Part shown: positions 12,180 through 23,668 of the stretch, piece by piece
Numbering within the stretch: position 1 is the stretch's first letter
Layout of the letters: every line of letters starts with the position of its first letter
Source of the DNA: Rhexocercosporidium sp. MPI-PUGE-AT-0058
Taxonomy: Eukaryota; Ascomycota; Leotiomycetes; Helotiales
Length of the DNA: 64,000 bases
Direction of reading: 5' to 3'
Assembly: GCA_020746875.1 (NCBI GenBank)
Contig: JAGTJL010000025.1
Coordinates: 1 to 64,000 of the forward strand
Notes under the pieces: generated by a model
Database searches by the model: none
What the model was told of the DNA's origin: nothing
The model's input: the letters and a program-made list of their open reading frames with translations, nothing else
Position numbers and translations under genes: made by a program

Positions 12180-15100
12180 CCATAAAGAAAGCGAGAATAA
12201 AAAAATGCTTAATATTTAAAATAACTTAACGCATAAACTTAAGAAAACCTTAAAAGTTAAGCTCTCCGACACCTTTTAAGGGAATCGAAGGGACTTAAAG
12301 ACTTTTATTTTTTAAGTAAAACTTTATTAATACTTTAACGATAATAAGTTCCTTATGAACGAGAGCTATGCCTTTTAGACGGTATTATACCTTAAAAGCG
12401 AGGCTATGTAATAAATCGAGCCGTTTCTTAAGGACTACTTCGAACACAAAGCCACCTATAAAGTTATACTTGTTACGTAGATTATATTTAAGACTTAAAG
12501 AAGATTTAAAAAGGAAATCTAATAAATGTTCGGCGATATTAATAAGGTTAAAACGACAAAGACTTACTTATACGGCTTAAAACAAGTTAATAGTATAATA
12601 GCTTACGCCACGGAATTCCAGAAGTACGCTAATAAGACTAGCTAGAACTCTTAATCCCTTATTAGCTATTATCGACGGAGGCTTAAGGACTATATCCGAT
12701 TAAAACTTACTTGAATCGACCCTTAAGCCCGAGACATTCTTACCCTTATCGAATAGACCGTCCGAATCGATAACCGACTGCACGAGTTTAAACGCGAATA
12801 ATAAACGTACGTAAGAGGAGGCTAGAAATAGTCTGGCTACCGACAGAATAAAAGACGTTAACGACAGGACAACCCTAAGGACAGCCGATAGTCAGACCTT
12901 ATAAAATATAACGCCACTTATAAGAAAAGGAAAGGCAAGGCACGATAAGAAGGACTATTAAAAGAAGTCATAAACGAGCGACGCAAAAAGAAGCTATATT
13001 ATAAATATAGCCTTTTAAGGCACATGGCAAGCTCGCACCGCAAGAAGGGCATTAGGAAGAGACAACTCAACTTTATAGGACGAAAGGCGTACGATACTAT
13101 CGGTATACCTTTTCTGCTCTCGCTAAAGGAAGTCTAAATTAGCGCTATTTATTATTATATAATAATAAACGAGCTTAACGTTAATTATATTAATAGTTAA
13201 ATTAAAGGTAACGGCGGTAAAGAAAGCAGTGAGTAAAATAAAATAAATAACGATTATATTCGATAATATATAATAAGACCCGAGTCCAGCGATTAGATTT
13301 AATAGGACGAGCGGTACGTCTAGTAGCAGGTGTTCGAAATTATACGTAAGGCACAGAGCCCCGAGGATATGATTAATATCGAAAGGAGCGAAGATTCTTA
13401 ATATTAAGGCAACGCTATGCCGTCAGGACTAGCACTTTTTAAACCTTAAAAACATGAGGTCTAGCGAGTCACGTAGCGAGAGGAATACCTTACCCGCGAG
13501 GCTCTTAATATTAGGCATTAAATAAACGTCGATACGAGAGTTACTTATATCGAATTAAGAGTCGTCTTACGTAAAAGGCCGCAATAAAGCGAAGAGTACG
13601 AGGTAGTCTTTAAAAGTAATTTACGCATTACCTAGAAGACGGCGGACGCCGAAAATAGCGTTTTTTAAACGTACGTTTAATTAATCTTAGTCGACAAAAT
13701 ACCGTTTCGATAAATAGTAATGTAAATAAACGTAAAAGACATATGGAAAGTCATCGCAAAAATATTACGGAACCGAATATAAGTTAACTCGTGAGACGAT
13801 TTAAAAACCTATTATAAAAGACTATTTAAACTATTCGTACCCCTGAGAACGTATTAATTATATTATATTTTATACGAGAATCTAAAGAATCGGCAATAGG
13901 AAAATATATTAACCGAAGAAGTTTACGTCGAAGGAATAGACTTACGTATACTTATAGTTATAGGAGAAGGTAACCACTTAACCCTTAATATCGATATTCG
14001 AGGAGTAAAATTATAAGCTATAATAAATTCTAAAGCGTAAGAGAGCTTTATATTTCTTATTATTATAATTTAATATCTTTTGCTTACCGAAGTTAAAAAG
14101 AACGAGTACTAATTAATACTCGCCGACGGGGGACTTACCGCGAACGGCTTAATTAATATATAAATAGAAATATTATATATAAGAATCGGCGGATACTCTG
14201 AATATATTTAATTTAATATAATTAAAATTAAAAGACACGATATTATCTTAAGATTATTATAAATATAATTTTATAACTTTAAAATTAATTAAAAAACGTA
14301 AAAGCTAGAATTTAATAATTATAAAGGCTATTTCTAAAATAAGAAATTAATAAAAGGCTTAAAAAAGTTAAGCGTAACTTTTAAGAAAGAGCTAGGGAAT
14401 AAAGTAACGACCCCCGCGACGAGCGACATATCGTCAAAATATAAACGATTTAAGGCATTATTCGAAGAGGAATTAGGCAGCAGCGCCTTACTTAAACACT
14501 AAGACTACAATTATTAAATCGAGTTAATTAAAGGCATAAAGCTAATATTCTAGCTATTACGGAAATATTTAATTATAAACTTAATAATAATTAAGAAATA
14601 TATTAAAAAAAACCTAGCAAAAGGATTTATTTAAGAGTCTAAATCCCCTTAAGGGAGTAACGTCTTCTTTATACCGAAGAAGGACGGCGGACGAAAAGTG
14701 TATATTAATTACCGTCGATTAAACGAGGTTATAAAAAAGAATCGTTATGTATTACCTTTAATTAAAGAGTTACGCGACAAGCTCAGCGGCGCCAAGATCT
14801 TCACTTAATTAAATTTATAAGGCGCGTACAATTTCGTAAAAATAGCGGAAGAGAAAAAGGAAAAAACAGCATTTCGTATACGTTTTAGTTATTACGAGTA
14901 TATAATTATGCCCTTCGGACTGATTAACGCGCCCGCTATATTTTAACGTTTAATTAATAATATTTTACGGTAACACTTAAACGTAATATATATATATTAT
15001 TTAAATAATATTTTAATCTATTTTAAAATAAAAGAATAATATATAAAAGACGTTATAATAGTATTAAAAAAGCTAAAGGCTTCCTTAATGTTTTTGAAAC

Positions 15101-17290
15101 CTAAGAAGTGCTATTTCTATAAAAAAAAAGTCACCTTCTTAAGCTACGTAATAATTATTATAAGACTGGCCATAAACCCTTAAAAGGTTAAAACAGTTGT
15201 TAAGTAAACTAAACTCATAAATATTAAAAAAATACAATTCTTCTTAAGATTTATTAACTTTTATTAATAATTCGTTCAAAACTACTTAAAAATCGTTATA
15301 TTACTTACGAAGTTAATATATAAAAACAAAAGCTTTAATTAAAATAATAAAATAAAAGCAGCCTTTTAAGACTTTAAAGAAGCCTTTATTAAAAAACTAG
15401 TCCTTATATTCTTTAACTTAAATAAGGAAATTATAATAAAAATAAACGCCTTCGACTATATTATTAAAGCCGTGTTAAGCCAACCGGGCGAAGACGGCAA
15501 ATAGCAACCAGTCGCATACTATTTGCGGGAACTCTTATTAATAAAGCTTAATTATAATATTTATAATGAAGAATTATTAAGAGCTATAGACGCAATACGT
15601 AAATAAAAGGTCTACTTTAAGGGATCGCCTTACGAAGTATAAATCTTAACCGACTATAAAAATCTCATTTATTTTACGATTATTAAAAAACTAAACTAAC
15701 GATAGGTTCGATAATATAAAACACTCTTTATAATTAAACTTCGATTTTTATATATTAAAGAAACGGAAAACGTTAAAGTTAATATCCTTAATAAAAAACC
15801 AGAATATTTCGTAAATAAGACATATAAGTCGTATATCGTACTTAAAAAAGATAATAACTTATTAATAATTAATTATAAGCAACTAGTAACAATAAGCTAA
15901 GTCCTCGAGAAAATCTGGAAAAGCTATATTAACGACTTAATAATAGCTAAATAAAAAAAACAATTAAGCGAAGGATTCTCTTTTATTAATATTAGAGTTC
16001 TTTTATATTAAAGATAAGTCTATGTCCTTATATAAAATAAAGTAAATTTTATTAAAGAATAACATAAGTTACCGGCTTATAAACATTAAGAAATAATTAA
16101 AATATTATTAAAGCTTTTTAAGGAATATTATTTCTTAAAAATGAAAAAAGCAGTTAAAAACGTGGTTTTATCTTATAATATATATATACGTAATAAGGTA
16201 AACTATTATGCGCCGTATAGGCTTATAAAGTCACTAACGATACCGCTACGCTTATAAAAGTTAATTACTTTAAACTTCGTAATCGAACTATTATCTTTAA
16301 AGGATTTAATTATTAAAATTACTTACGATTCGATTTACGTAATAACAGATAAGATAATAAAGTACGCGTATATAATACCGGTACTAGGCACGTAAAATGC
16401 GCCAACGATAACGTAAGTATTCTTTCGAACGATTTTCGCGAATCACGGAATATTAAACGAAATCATCTTAAATAAAAATAAGCTCTTTACCTCGAAGTTC
16501 TAGAAAATAAAATAAAAAATATTAATAATGTTTTACCCTTAAACCGACGGCTAAACAAAACAAATTAATTAAATAATAAAGACTTATCTTTAATATTACG
16601 TAAACTATAAATAAAACGACTAAGTTTAATTACTTTTAATCGCTTAGTTTACATATAATAACGCGAATTAAGAAACTATTAAAGTATTGCCATTTTATGC
16701 GAATTATAGATATAACCCGACGGCATATAACACATTAATTGCGAGTCAAGGGACCGCGTATAAAGCTATATTATAAAAGAATAAGCTTAAGCAATTATAT
16801 AACGAATTATTAACGGATATTTTATTTATTATATAAAGATTAATTATTTATTATAATAAAAAGCGTAATATAAAACTAACGCTAAAAGAGGAGGATAAGG
16901 TTTACTTACTTAAAAAGAATATCGCAATTAAGCGACTAAATAATAAATTAAATTATAAAAAGCTAAGATTATTTAAAATTACGAAAGTTAAAAGACTAAT
17001 TAATTACTAATTAATACTTCCGAAAACTATAAGCATTCACTTAGTATTCTATATATTTCTCCTCGAACTAGTACCGCTAAGGGCATTACTAGCCCCTATT
17101 ACAAAAGTATAATTAGTAAACTTAAACGCTAAATATAATATTAAAGCTATTTTAAATTATTAATATTTCTGCGGCGTCGCTAAGTACTTAATTAAATAAA
17201 AAAAATATTTATAATCTGAAAACACTTAAGAACTTAAGTCTAACTTTTATTATTTTAAGCAATTTTAAAGGTTTTATTTACGAAACTCAA
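12180..17290 (+). pseudogene. Gypsy A gag-pol relic with chromodomain
   Basis: Translated plus-strand fragments show, in order: a gag zinc knuckle near 12996-13060 with both first Cys changed to Tyr (YYKYSLLRHMASSHRKKG); a protease site near 14015 reading INSKA instead of DSGA; and RT at about 14660-15250 with FIPKKDGG, VYINYRRLNEV, MPFGLINAPAIF and YYLNNIL in place of YxDDIL. These are followed by RNase H (NAFDYIIKAVLSQPGEDG near 15445), integrase (about 16060-16760) and a chromodomain-like block near 17160-17230 (YLIK then KKYL). The many in-frame stops and the Asp-to-Asn changes at catalytic sites are explained by G-to-A on the coding strand. The element cannot make a functional polyprotein. 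Confidence 0.88.
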
Positions 17291-17339
17291 ATTTATTTAA
17301 AAAGCCGAATTCGTAAAGTTAAATAAGACTTACTTAATT

Positions 17340-17749
17340 AAAGGGAACTCGGCAGAATCGACGGCGGATGGCGGAGTAGGCGGGCGAATAGCGAAGGCCT
17401 TTTACCTTTCTCTCTTTATAATCTCTTACGCTTTCACTTTCTTTAATTTGTTTATATTCTTAAGGCCGTAATAAAGTATTTTTACTTCTCGCTTTTTTAA
17501 GAACTTTTATTAACGAGTTAAGTAATTAAGGCGGCTTATAGCTTTTTATAAAGCCGCGGTTATTTCCTTTTAGGCTTGTAAGAACTTGTCACGCGCGGCC
17601 CTCTCTGCCTCGCGCGCTAAACCCTCTTCTACCTCTAACTTGTCTTCTGCCTTTTCGAGAGCGTCTTAACTCTCGATTAAGGATATCTTAATATTATACC
17701 TCTTATTAACTTTAATATATTCTAAGCAACGACTCGACTTAGAGGACAT
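17340..17749 (-). pseudogene. antisense coiled-coil-like reading frame in the 3' part of Gypsy A
   Basis: On the strand opposite to pol, an ATG at 17749 opens a frame reading MSSKSSRCLEYIKVNKRYNI. After one stop it continues EKAEDKLEVEEGLAREAERA and ARDKFLQA, then further charged heptad-like sequence to about 17350. The stops are single events consistent with RIP of Trp or Gln codons. The frame has a clear amphipathic, Glu/Lys/Ala-rich helical character, unlike random antisense of integrase. It lies between the chromodomain and the 3' LTR. The function is unknown. Confidence 0.55.
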
Positions 17750-17976
17750 TATATACGTCTTATTATTTCGAATATAAAACGTATAAAGTATTATCTCGAA
17801 ACCGTTCTTTTCGATTTTACGGAATAAGGCGAATTATTCTTTCTTTCTTTTAAAAAGTGCCGTATTTTTTTTTTTAATATATATTTATTTAATTATAATA
17901 AAAAAGGAAAATAATCGTAAGATATATATAATATTTCCTTAAGTGTGAGGATTATATTAAGCTAAGAAAGAGATAG

Positions 17977-18458
17977 TATTACAAACGCCCCGCGTCTCGT
18001 AATATTAAACCCCGGGATAGCGTAATACTTAAGACTATAAGCTTAAAAAAGTAAGGGTTTTAAAAAAAGTATATTAAAAAAGTATTACTTTTAAAAGTAT
18101 TCCTTTAAAAAACCCTAATACTTAGGATTTTATAAAGTTATATATTATATAAATATTATTATTAATAAACGACTAAAAGGCAAATAGGCTTTTAAATTAC
18201 GCGACCCCCTTACGTAACAATCGCTAAAACCAATAGACCGCTAAAGGTCTAGCAGTCCTAGCGGTCCTAAGGAAAACAAAGGTTTTATAAAAGACTAGCA
18301 CGTCTGCCATTAAATAAGAGCTTTGTACTTAATTAAAAATAATATTTTAATTATATTAATTATTGTCTATTTTACCGTACGTAATATACCTACTTCTCGA
18401 TTATTGAGATTAATATAACCCACCGTATCTACACCGAGTAAATACACGGACCGTGACA
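17977..18458 (+). repeat. 3' LTR of Gypsy A
   Basis: 482 bp, starting TATTACAAACGCC (RIP form of TGTTAC) and ending CCGTGACA, followed by the GAGTA duplication. It keeps the better terminal sequence of the two copies. Confidence 0.9.
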
Positions 18459-18463
18459 GAGTA

Positions 18464-19376
18464 TGACTAACTTAGGGGACTCCTAATTAGTCTATAACGA
18501 GGAGCTAGAAGAGACTACCCAAGCAGTCGAGTACGCTAGCAAAGTAACTAAGCTAAGCCAGTCATATTATATCTACTCGAATAACTAAGCGGGACTCTAC
18601 CGTCTTAAAACACCATTAGATAACCTAAGTCAAGCTTGCCAAATCCGGGCCATTTAAGCAGCAGAGCTAGCCAAGACTAAAAAAGCCTTAATATTAATTA
18701 ACTAAGTCCCCGGCCATACGAAAGTATACGGAAACAAGCTAGTTAACTCGTTAGTAAAGCAAGTAACGATATTAGCCCTAAATACAAATGAAACCAGCTT
18801 TGTAGTCCTCGGCTATAAAGCGAAGCAAGTTAGTATTAAATAGTGGGAGTCGGCGTTAAACCAGTACGAAAAGACGCCTTGCTAAAATATAACTACTTAT
18901 AAGAAGTAATTCCCTTAGCAGTTACAGTCGAAGATTTATTTACCGCCTGGAATTAAAAGAGAGCTAACTAGCTCCTTCTTTTAACTAAAGCTAGGCCATG
19001 GGCTTATAAAGTCATACTTATATAGACTAGGCCGTACGGATAGCGACTTGTGTAGGTGTGGTAGGAGAGAGACAACCGCCTATTTACTTTTGAGTTGTAA
19101 AGAGACAGAAATAGCTAAGGCGAGGGCTAAGTTACGGGACGAAATAAAGGGAGTAAGACTGAGTTTATCTTTCTTAATATATATAAAAATTAGGATCGAG
19201 AAAGCGCTAGATTTTCTTAAAAAGACTAAGCCTTACACTAGGAAATGGTTCTTAAAGAAAAGGCAAGAAGAAGAGCAAGAAGAGCAAGAGGAGGAAAAAG
19301 CGTAATACCTTTTATACTTTCTTTTATAATTTTCCTTTATTATAACTAGGGCTATGCCCTTAATGTCCCCTGGAAC
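18464..19376 (+). pseudogene. Tad-type LINE, RNase H and C-terminal end (second part)
   Basis: This continues the LINE interrupted at 11560. A degraded RNase H domain reads YYIYSNN, LSQACQIRAI and VPGHTKVYGNKLVN, with several stops. The C-terminal zinc-like tail is still open at 19048-19305 and reads MCRCGRRETTAYLLLSCKET, ending in a Glu/Arg-rich stretch. A C-R-C-G-RRET-x-LL-x-C segment is typical of fungal Tad LINE C-termini. A short 3' UTR runs to about 19376. The element is dead. Confidence 0.8.
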
Positions 19377-19399
19377 AAATTAGCTAGCTTCTTGGCATC

Positions 19400-19953
19400 C
19401 AGTGTGACAAATGAGTAAAATAGAGTAGAGTAGTAGGCGCTACTCTACTCTACTCTAGTACAAATATTATACTACTCTAACTCTACTCTACTCTACTCTA
19501 CTACTCTAAAGTAGTACTCAAGTAGTAGTCACGGGACTAAAATCTAGCCCAAATAAGACTAATACGCGGGAGCTTTACCTAAAGTAGCTTAACTACGGCT
19601 TGTCTCGTTTAAACCTTTTAGTATTAACGCTTACTTAAGTATAAATATTTACTAACTTTATTACTAAGTGATTCATAAGTAAATCATCTTATTAATTACT
19701 ACTACTAATAACTTAGTTTATAATGAAACCTCTTTTTTAACTTAATTATAATAATAATTTAATATTTATCTTAAAATTTAAACTTCCTTTTAAAATAACT
19801 CTACTACTCTACTACTCTAGAATAGTCAAAAATAGCTACTCTAATTTAGAATTAGAGTAGTCGAAAAAGTGACTACTCTAATTCTACTCTACTCTACTCT
19901 ACTCAACTACTCAAGTAGCTACTCGAGTAGTAGAGTAGAAATTTGTCACACTG
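19400..19953. mobile_element. non-autonomous hAT element (554 bp) with perfect 8-bp target duplication
   Basis: The ends are CAGTGTGACAAAT and ATTTGTCACACTG. The flanks 19392-19399 and 19954-19961 are both TTGGCATC. It carries the same CTACT/AGTAG subterminal repeats as the hAT at 541. Its internal 19530-19610 matches the reverse complement of about 3850-3990 of that element (shared GCGGGAG, AAAGTAGCTTA and neighbours). It is thus an internal-deletion derivative in opposite orientation, with no coding sequence. Confidence 0.93.
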
Positions 19954-19961
19954 TTGGCATC

Positions 19962-21630
19962 TCATATAGAAACGCTGGGGCTCATTACCCCAGCCGTCCT
20001 ATTATAGTCGTCGACTTACACAGGACGTTAAAAGGAATAATAATAATAATAACTGCCGCGATTTGTGCGTATAACTGAAATGCCGCGTACAGGAGATATC
20101 TTGAAGTGTCGGGCAAAATGCATAGCTTCTCTCGCCAACCTTTATCGTCCTTAATAATATTATTCTTTAGTTCTATTATTATCAGCTCTAATCTTCTTTC
20201 CTCATAGCAGAGGCACCAAACTCTATAGATATAGATATTGTATCCGTCTACTTTAGATTTTCACTTGTACTTGTAATGATTCACGAAATGCCTATATTTA
20301 TTGAACTAAAGACCAATATTACGATATACTTCGACAGTATCCGCCAAGCCTACCACCGTCCAAACAATCCGTTTCTTTGATATTTGCAAGACGATAATGC
20401 AATACTCTACGATTTCTCTTCGGGGAAACGGAGTTTCATACCTGTCCTCTGCGTTGTGCAGCGTTCAGAAATCAAATACTGCAAGTAGATCTAAGAAAGT
20501 GTCCAGAGACACATAAGTTACTAGCAATGAATTGCCTCACAGGCCTCACCAGCTGGCATCCTCCACTTGGGAAAATCATCTTAATACACATGGTCAGACC
20601 GTAGTGAATGAGAAACTAGACCTTTGTACTGCAAAGGACGTATTCTGCCGGGGCATAAATACAGGCGGTGAGCCCACTTGTTTCTTCATATCAGGGGAGA
20701 TAGTTGCTGAGAAGGAGGCGCCATCATCTGAAGTTTATTGTGAGAGTTTTGTTTTGGGTAAAGTATGGGGACGGGATGATCTGGTCTTGGGGTGAGTTTT
20801 TAAGGAGTTCCAGGATAAGGTGGTTGCTGTCAGGAATGAAAGAGACGGGATGAAGGCGGGAGAAGTAAGAGGATTAATAAAAATAAAGGATGTTTAATGT
20901 CTAATCTGGGCCGGGACACTTAGAAAGGACTGTAATAAGCAGACGGACAACAATTCACTCTTCGCAAGATGCTGGATTTAATGAAACTCCTGCCTAATGA
21001 GTATTCGTAAGTCCACGAATGAGGATGAGCAGTGGAGGAACAGCACCTCCAAAGGTACTGGTTCTGCCAGAGAAACACCGAAGTCGTGTTGAGATCGAGA
21101 CATCAGCCAAAATACCCTGCACCTCCAATCGCTTTTAAAAAAAAAACTGATCCTGGATTGAACAGTAAAAAGGGCGCACGAAAAAGCTGCAAGTGCAGGG
21201 TCTTCCCATTGTGGCACCGTTTCAAATCACAAGCTGTACGAGAAAATACCAAGCTTTATTGGCTTACCAGTTGCCTTAAATTCAGCCCCTCGCGGGATCT
21301 CCCAGGTGGCTTCCCCCGGCTTTAAGCAGTCCCGAAGATGGCTGACTCCGTATATGAACAGCAAAGCCGAGTATAGCCTCAAGCACCATCAATGCTTGCT
21401 TCTGCGGCCTCATAAGGCGTTCTTATGACTAGATTGTCTCTATTGATACGCCATCAAACGTATCCTTATGCGACGTTAAACATAAAAGCCAGACAATTGC
21501 CTGATTGCTATTGTAAAGGCTCCTGTGTTTTTGAGTTATATTTTTTGTAGTGAAGTGAAATTGAAGGATTGCTAAATAAAATAAAGCTATAGATTCGTAA
21601 ACCATCAACCTGGACGTTCAAAAGGTTGAG
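19962..21630. other. balanced-composition stretch without a recognised gene
   Basis: The sequence is not RIP-like. Frames of 87 and 97 codons (20532-20795 and 21032-21325, plus strand) start with ATG but show no domain or conserved motif, and both overlap antisense frames. I treat them as chance frames. No splice-linked coding series was recognised. This stretch was the target of the hAT insertion (left) and of the MULE (right). Confidence 0.45.
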
Positions 21631-21638
21631 TTATTATT

Positions 21639-21770
21639 GGCCACAGCTAAATCCACTCATGGAAATAGCTAAATGTACTCATGCCAAGGGTTTTCGGGGA
21701 ATCCGTAGGGTGCATTTATTATCCTTGCCCCGCCACACAAATTTGTACTGCAGGGCAAGGGCCACTTATG
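21639..21770 (+). repeat. left terminal inverted repeat of the MULE
   Basis: About 130 bp matching the reverse complement of 30750-30881 with scattered differences. Shared blocks include CCACAGCTAAATCCACTCAT and AAATTTGTACT. Confidence 0.88.
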
Positions 21771-22042
21771 TATTTTACGTAATTATGCTAATTCGTTTCT
21801 ATTATTTAAATCAAAATTTATGTCCTAGGTATATACTTTTACCCCTTCAATTACATCCTTTTGTATTACACTTACAAAAGCTATAATAACATCTATTATG
21901 TTATTTAATTAATAGATTGATGACATCTCATGTATATAACCCCTTTCGCGTTAGGTTCCCGGCTCGTACATATCCTGATGCCCATATTAAAGTCTTTGTA
22001 TAATTAATGCAATCGATAATAGCTAATTTTGTATTATAAAAG

Positions 22043-22245
22043 TGTCAGGAGTGGAATCTAGTATGAGGAGGGTCGGGGGTTGTACGGAAGGTTTGCAGGC
22101 TTGGCACGGATCACGTGTTAATATCTTTATTTATTTACTTCGGAGGGGAGTAGAGAGGATTTAGAAGGCTAGAGATCAGTCTGAATTACAACTGATATAC
22201 CCTGAACGTTTCGAATAGTAATTCCCTATCATTTGAACCTTACAT
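22043..22245 (+). repeat. 5' LTR of Gypsy B
   Basis: Starts TGTCAGGAGTGGAATC and ends TTGAACCTTACA. It differs from the 3' copy by only a few positions. Confidence 0.93.
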
Positions 22246-22310
22246 TCTGATCTCTTTACCTACACGGAGATAGTTCGTTACTTATTCGAAGCCTTCACGA
22301 AACAATTACG

Positions 22311-23660
22311 ATAGCTGGAAACAAGAAGAAGACAGCTTCAGCGGCAAAAAGGACACCACGATCACCTTCACCTCACTCCATCGATCAACCATCGAACACC
22401 CTTCGAAATGACCCTGAAGATAGTTCGCCCACGCGCAGCGAACAATTCCAGCGCTCTGACGGAGGTTTAGAGGATCTCACAGATGACGACGAAAGGGGCT
22501 CGGATGCCGAAGCAGCTATCGAGGCTGAGCGACGACGAATTCTAGAGATTCAAACACAGATTAAGAGGAAGAAGGAGGAGAAGGCAGTTCGGAACCGAAT
22601 CGAAGAGCTGGAGGAGGTAATGCGAGAGCGAGAGGATTTAGAGAGAGAGTTGGCGGATATACTGCGAAAAGAACAAGAAGAGGAGGAAAGCAGAGAATAT
22701 ATAGATGGAGGAAAGCGTCGACGCGCGAACACGGCCGGGGACCGCCATCGTGACGAACCCACGGGACTTCCTCGAAATAACTTCGATATGCGCCCGATAT
22801 CGCATCGACGAATCCCAAAGATGCGAGAGCTTCCGACATATAAGGGCAAGAGCGCTGAAGAGGCTCAGTCTTTTATCCGAGGTGCTGAGCGGAGGTTCCG
22901 TCAAGACAAAGGGACAATATATGCTACGGATGAAGACAAGATCAACGAGTGCGTTCTTGCTTTCGACGAGAAGGTAGAACGGAAGTGGACCGGGTTCGAA
23001 TCGAGGGCTGGGACAAACTCACTCACTTGGGAAGGGTTTAAGCAGTGGATGCTAGACTCAATTATGGACCCTGGAAATCGAGAGCTTGCGGTGCTCAATC
23101 GGTATAAGAACGCTCAACAGCGCGAGAACGAGTCGGTGGATGATTTCGTATCTTTTCTTAATAGCTTAAAGCAACAACTGAAGATCGGAGACGATACGGC
23201 GAGACGACAGACCCTTTACGCCAAACTGAAGCCTAAGTTAAGGAGAGAAATCACCAAACTCAGCACTACTGGAATTACTAGAACCCACGAAAAGCTAGTA
23301 TCTCTAGCTCGTCGCATTGAAAATGCTAATAAAGTAAATGATCAGAACAAACCCCGAAAAAACACCGACAAGGCTCCGAAGAAGGACAACGATCGCCCTC
23401 GCAGTGACAAACCTTCTTACATCTCCTCTTCGAACTCAGACCGAAGGCGAGACGAGTTCAGTAACACGAATCGGACCCCTATCGGTGCTAGGTCGGGGGC
23501 AGAAGGATCGAGTAGTAAGAAATGCTACCGCTGCAAAAAGCCAGGCCACTTAGCAGCAAAATGCCCGGAGGTTACGTATTATAACTGTCAAAAGAAAGGA
23601 CATATTTCTCCGGATTACACGGAGCCACGACGGACGGGAAACGGACCAGCCCGATCTTAA
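22311..23660 (+). CDS. Gypsy B Gag polyprotein (start codon apparently lost)
   Basis: The reading frame is open from inside the leader to the stop at 23658-23660, but the first in-frame ATG is at 22620 (346 aa). Upstream, an in-frame ATA at 22311 followed by GCT GGA AAC sits where a start would be expected; an ATG-to-ATA change there would explain the missing start (about 449 aa originally). The N-terminal part is Ser/Pro-rich, then Glu/Arg-rich coiled coil. The capsid-like retrotrans_gag region covers roughly residues 70-240 from the ATG at 22620. The C-terminus has one intact zinc knuckle, CYRCKKPGHLAAKC, and a second with Cys changed to Tyr at both outer positions (YNCQKKGHISPDY). Gag packages the element RNA in the particle. 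Confidence 0.85.
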   Translation: MAGNKKKTASAAKRTPRSPSPHSIDQPSNTLRNDPEDSSPTRSEQFQRSDGGLEDLTDDDERGSDAEAAIEAERRRILEIQTQIKRKKEEKAVRNRIEELEEVMREREDLERELADILRKEQEEEESREYIDGGKRRRANTAGDRHRDEPTGLPRNNFDMRPISHRRIPKMRELPTYKGKSAEEAQSFIRGAERRFRQDKGTIYATDEDKINECVLAFDEKVERKWTGFESRAGTNSLTWEGFKQWMLDSIMDPGNRELAVLNRYKNAQQRENESVDDFVSFLNSLKQQLKIGDDTARRQTLYAKLKPKLRREITKLSTTGITRTHEKLVSLARRIENANKVNDQNKPRKNTDKAPKKDNDRPRSDKPSYISSSNSDRRRDEFSNTNRTPIGARSGAEGSSSKKCYRCKKPGHLAAKCPEVTYYNCQKKGHISPDYTEPRRTGNGPARS

Positions 23661-23668
23661 TCTCTTCA

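Larger units (their letters stand above)
11561..18458 (+). mobile_element. Ty3/Gypsy chromovirus A, RIP-degraded, with GAGTA target duplication
   Basis: Two 482-bp LTRs (11561-12042 and 17977-18458) flank a gag-pol relic ending in a chromodomain. The terminal sequences are TGTTAC at the 5' end and GTGACA at the 3' end. The flanking 5-mers 11556-11560 and 18459-18463 are both GAGTA, proving a single insertion event into the LINE. The LTRs differ mostly by transitions of the RIP kind. Total length is 6898 bp. Confidence 0.93.

Noticed and set aside
12368..12580. A 70-codon open frame as a separate gene
   Set aside because: It is a surviving piece of the degraded gag region of Gypsy A.
9633..19953. 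The hAT ends at 9633 and 19953 as the two ends of one large element
   Set aside because: The 19400-19953 copy has its own two termini and a private TTGGCATC duplication, so 9633 is a separate orphan end.
20532..21325. Two ATG frames of 87 and 97 codons as genes
   Set aside because: No domain, no splice-linked extension and competing frames on the other strand; such frames are expected by chance in balanced sequence.
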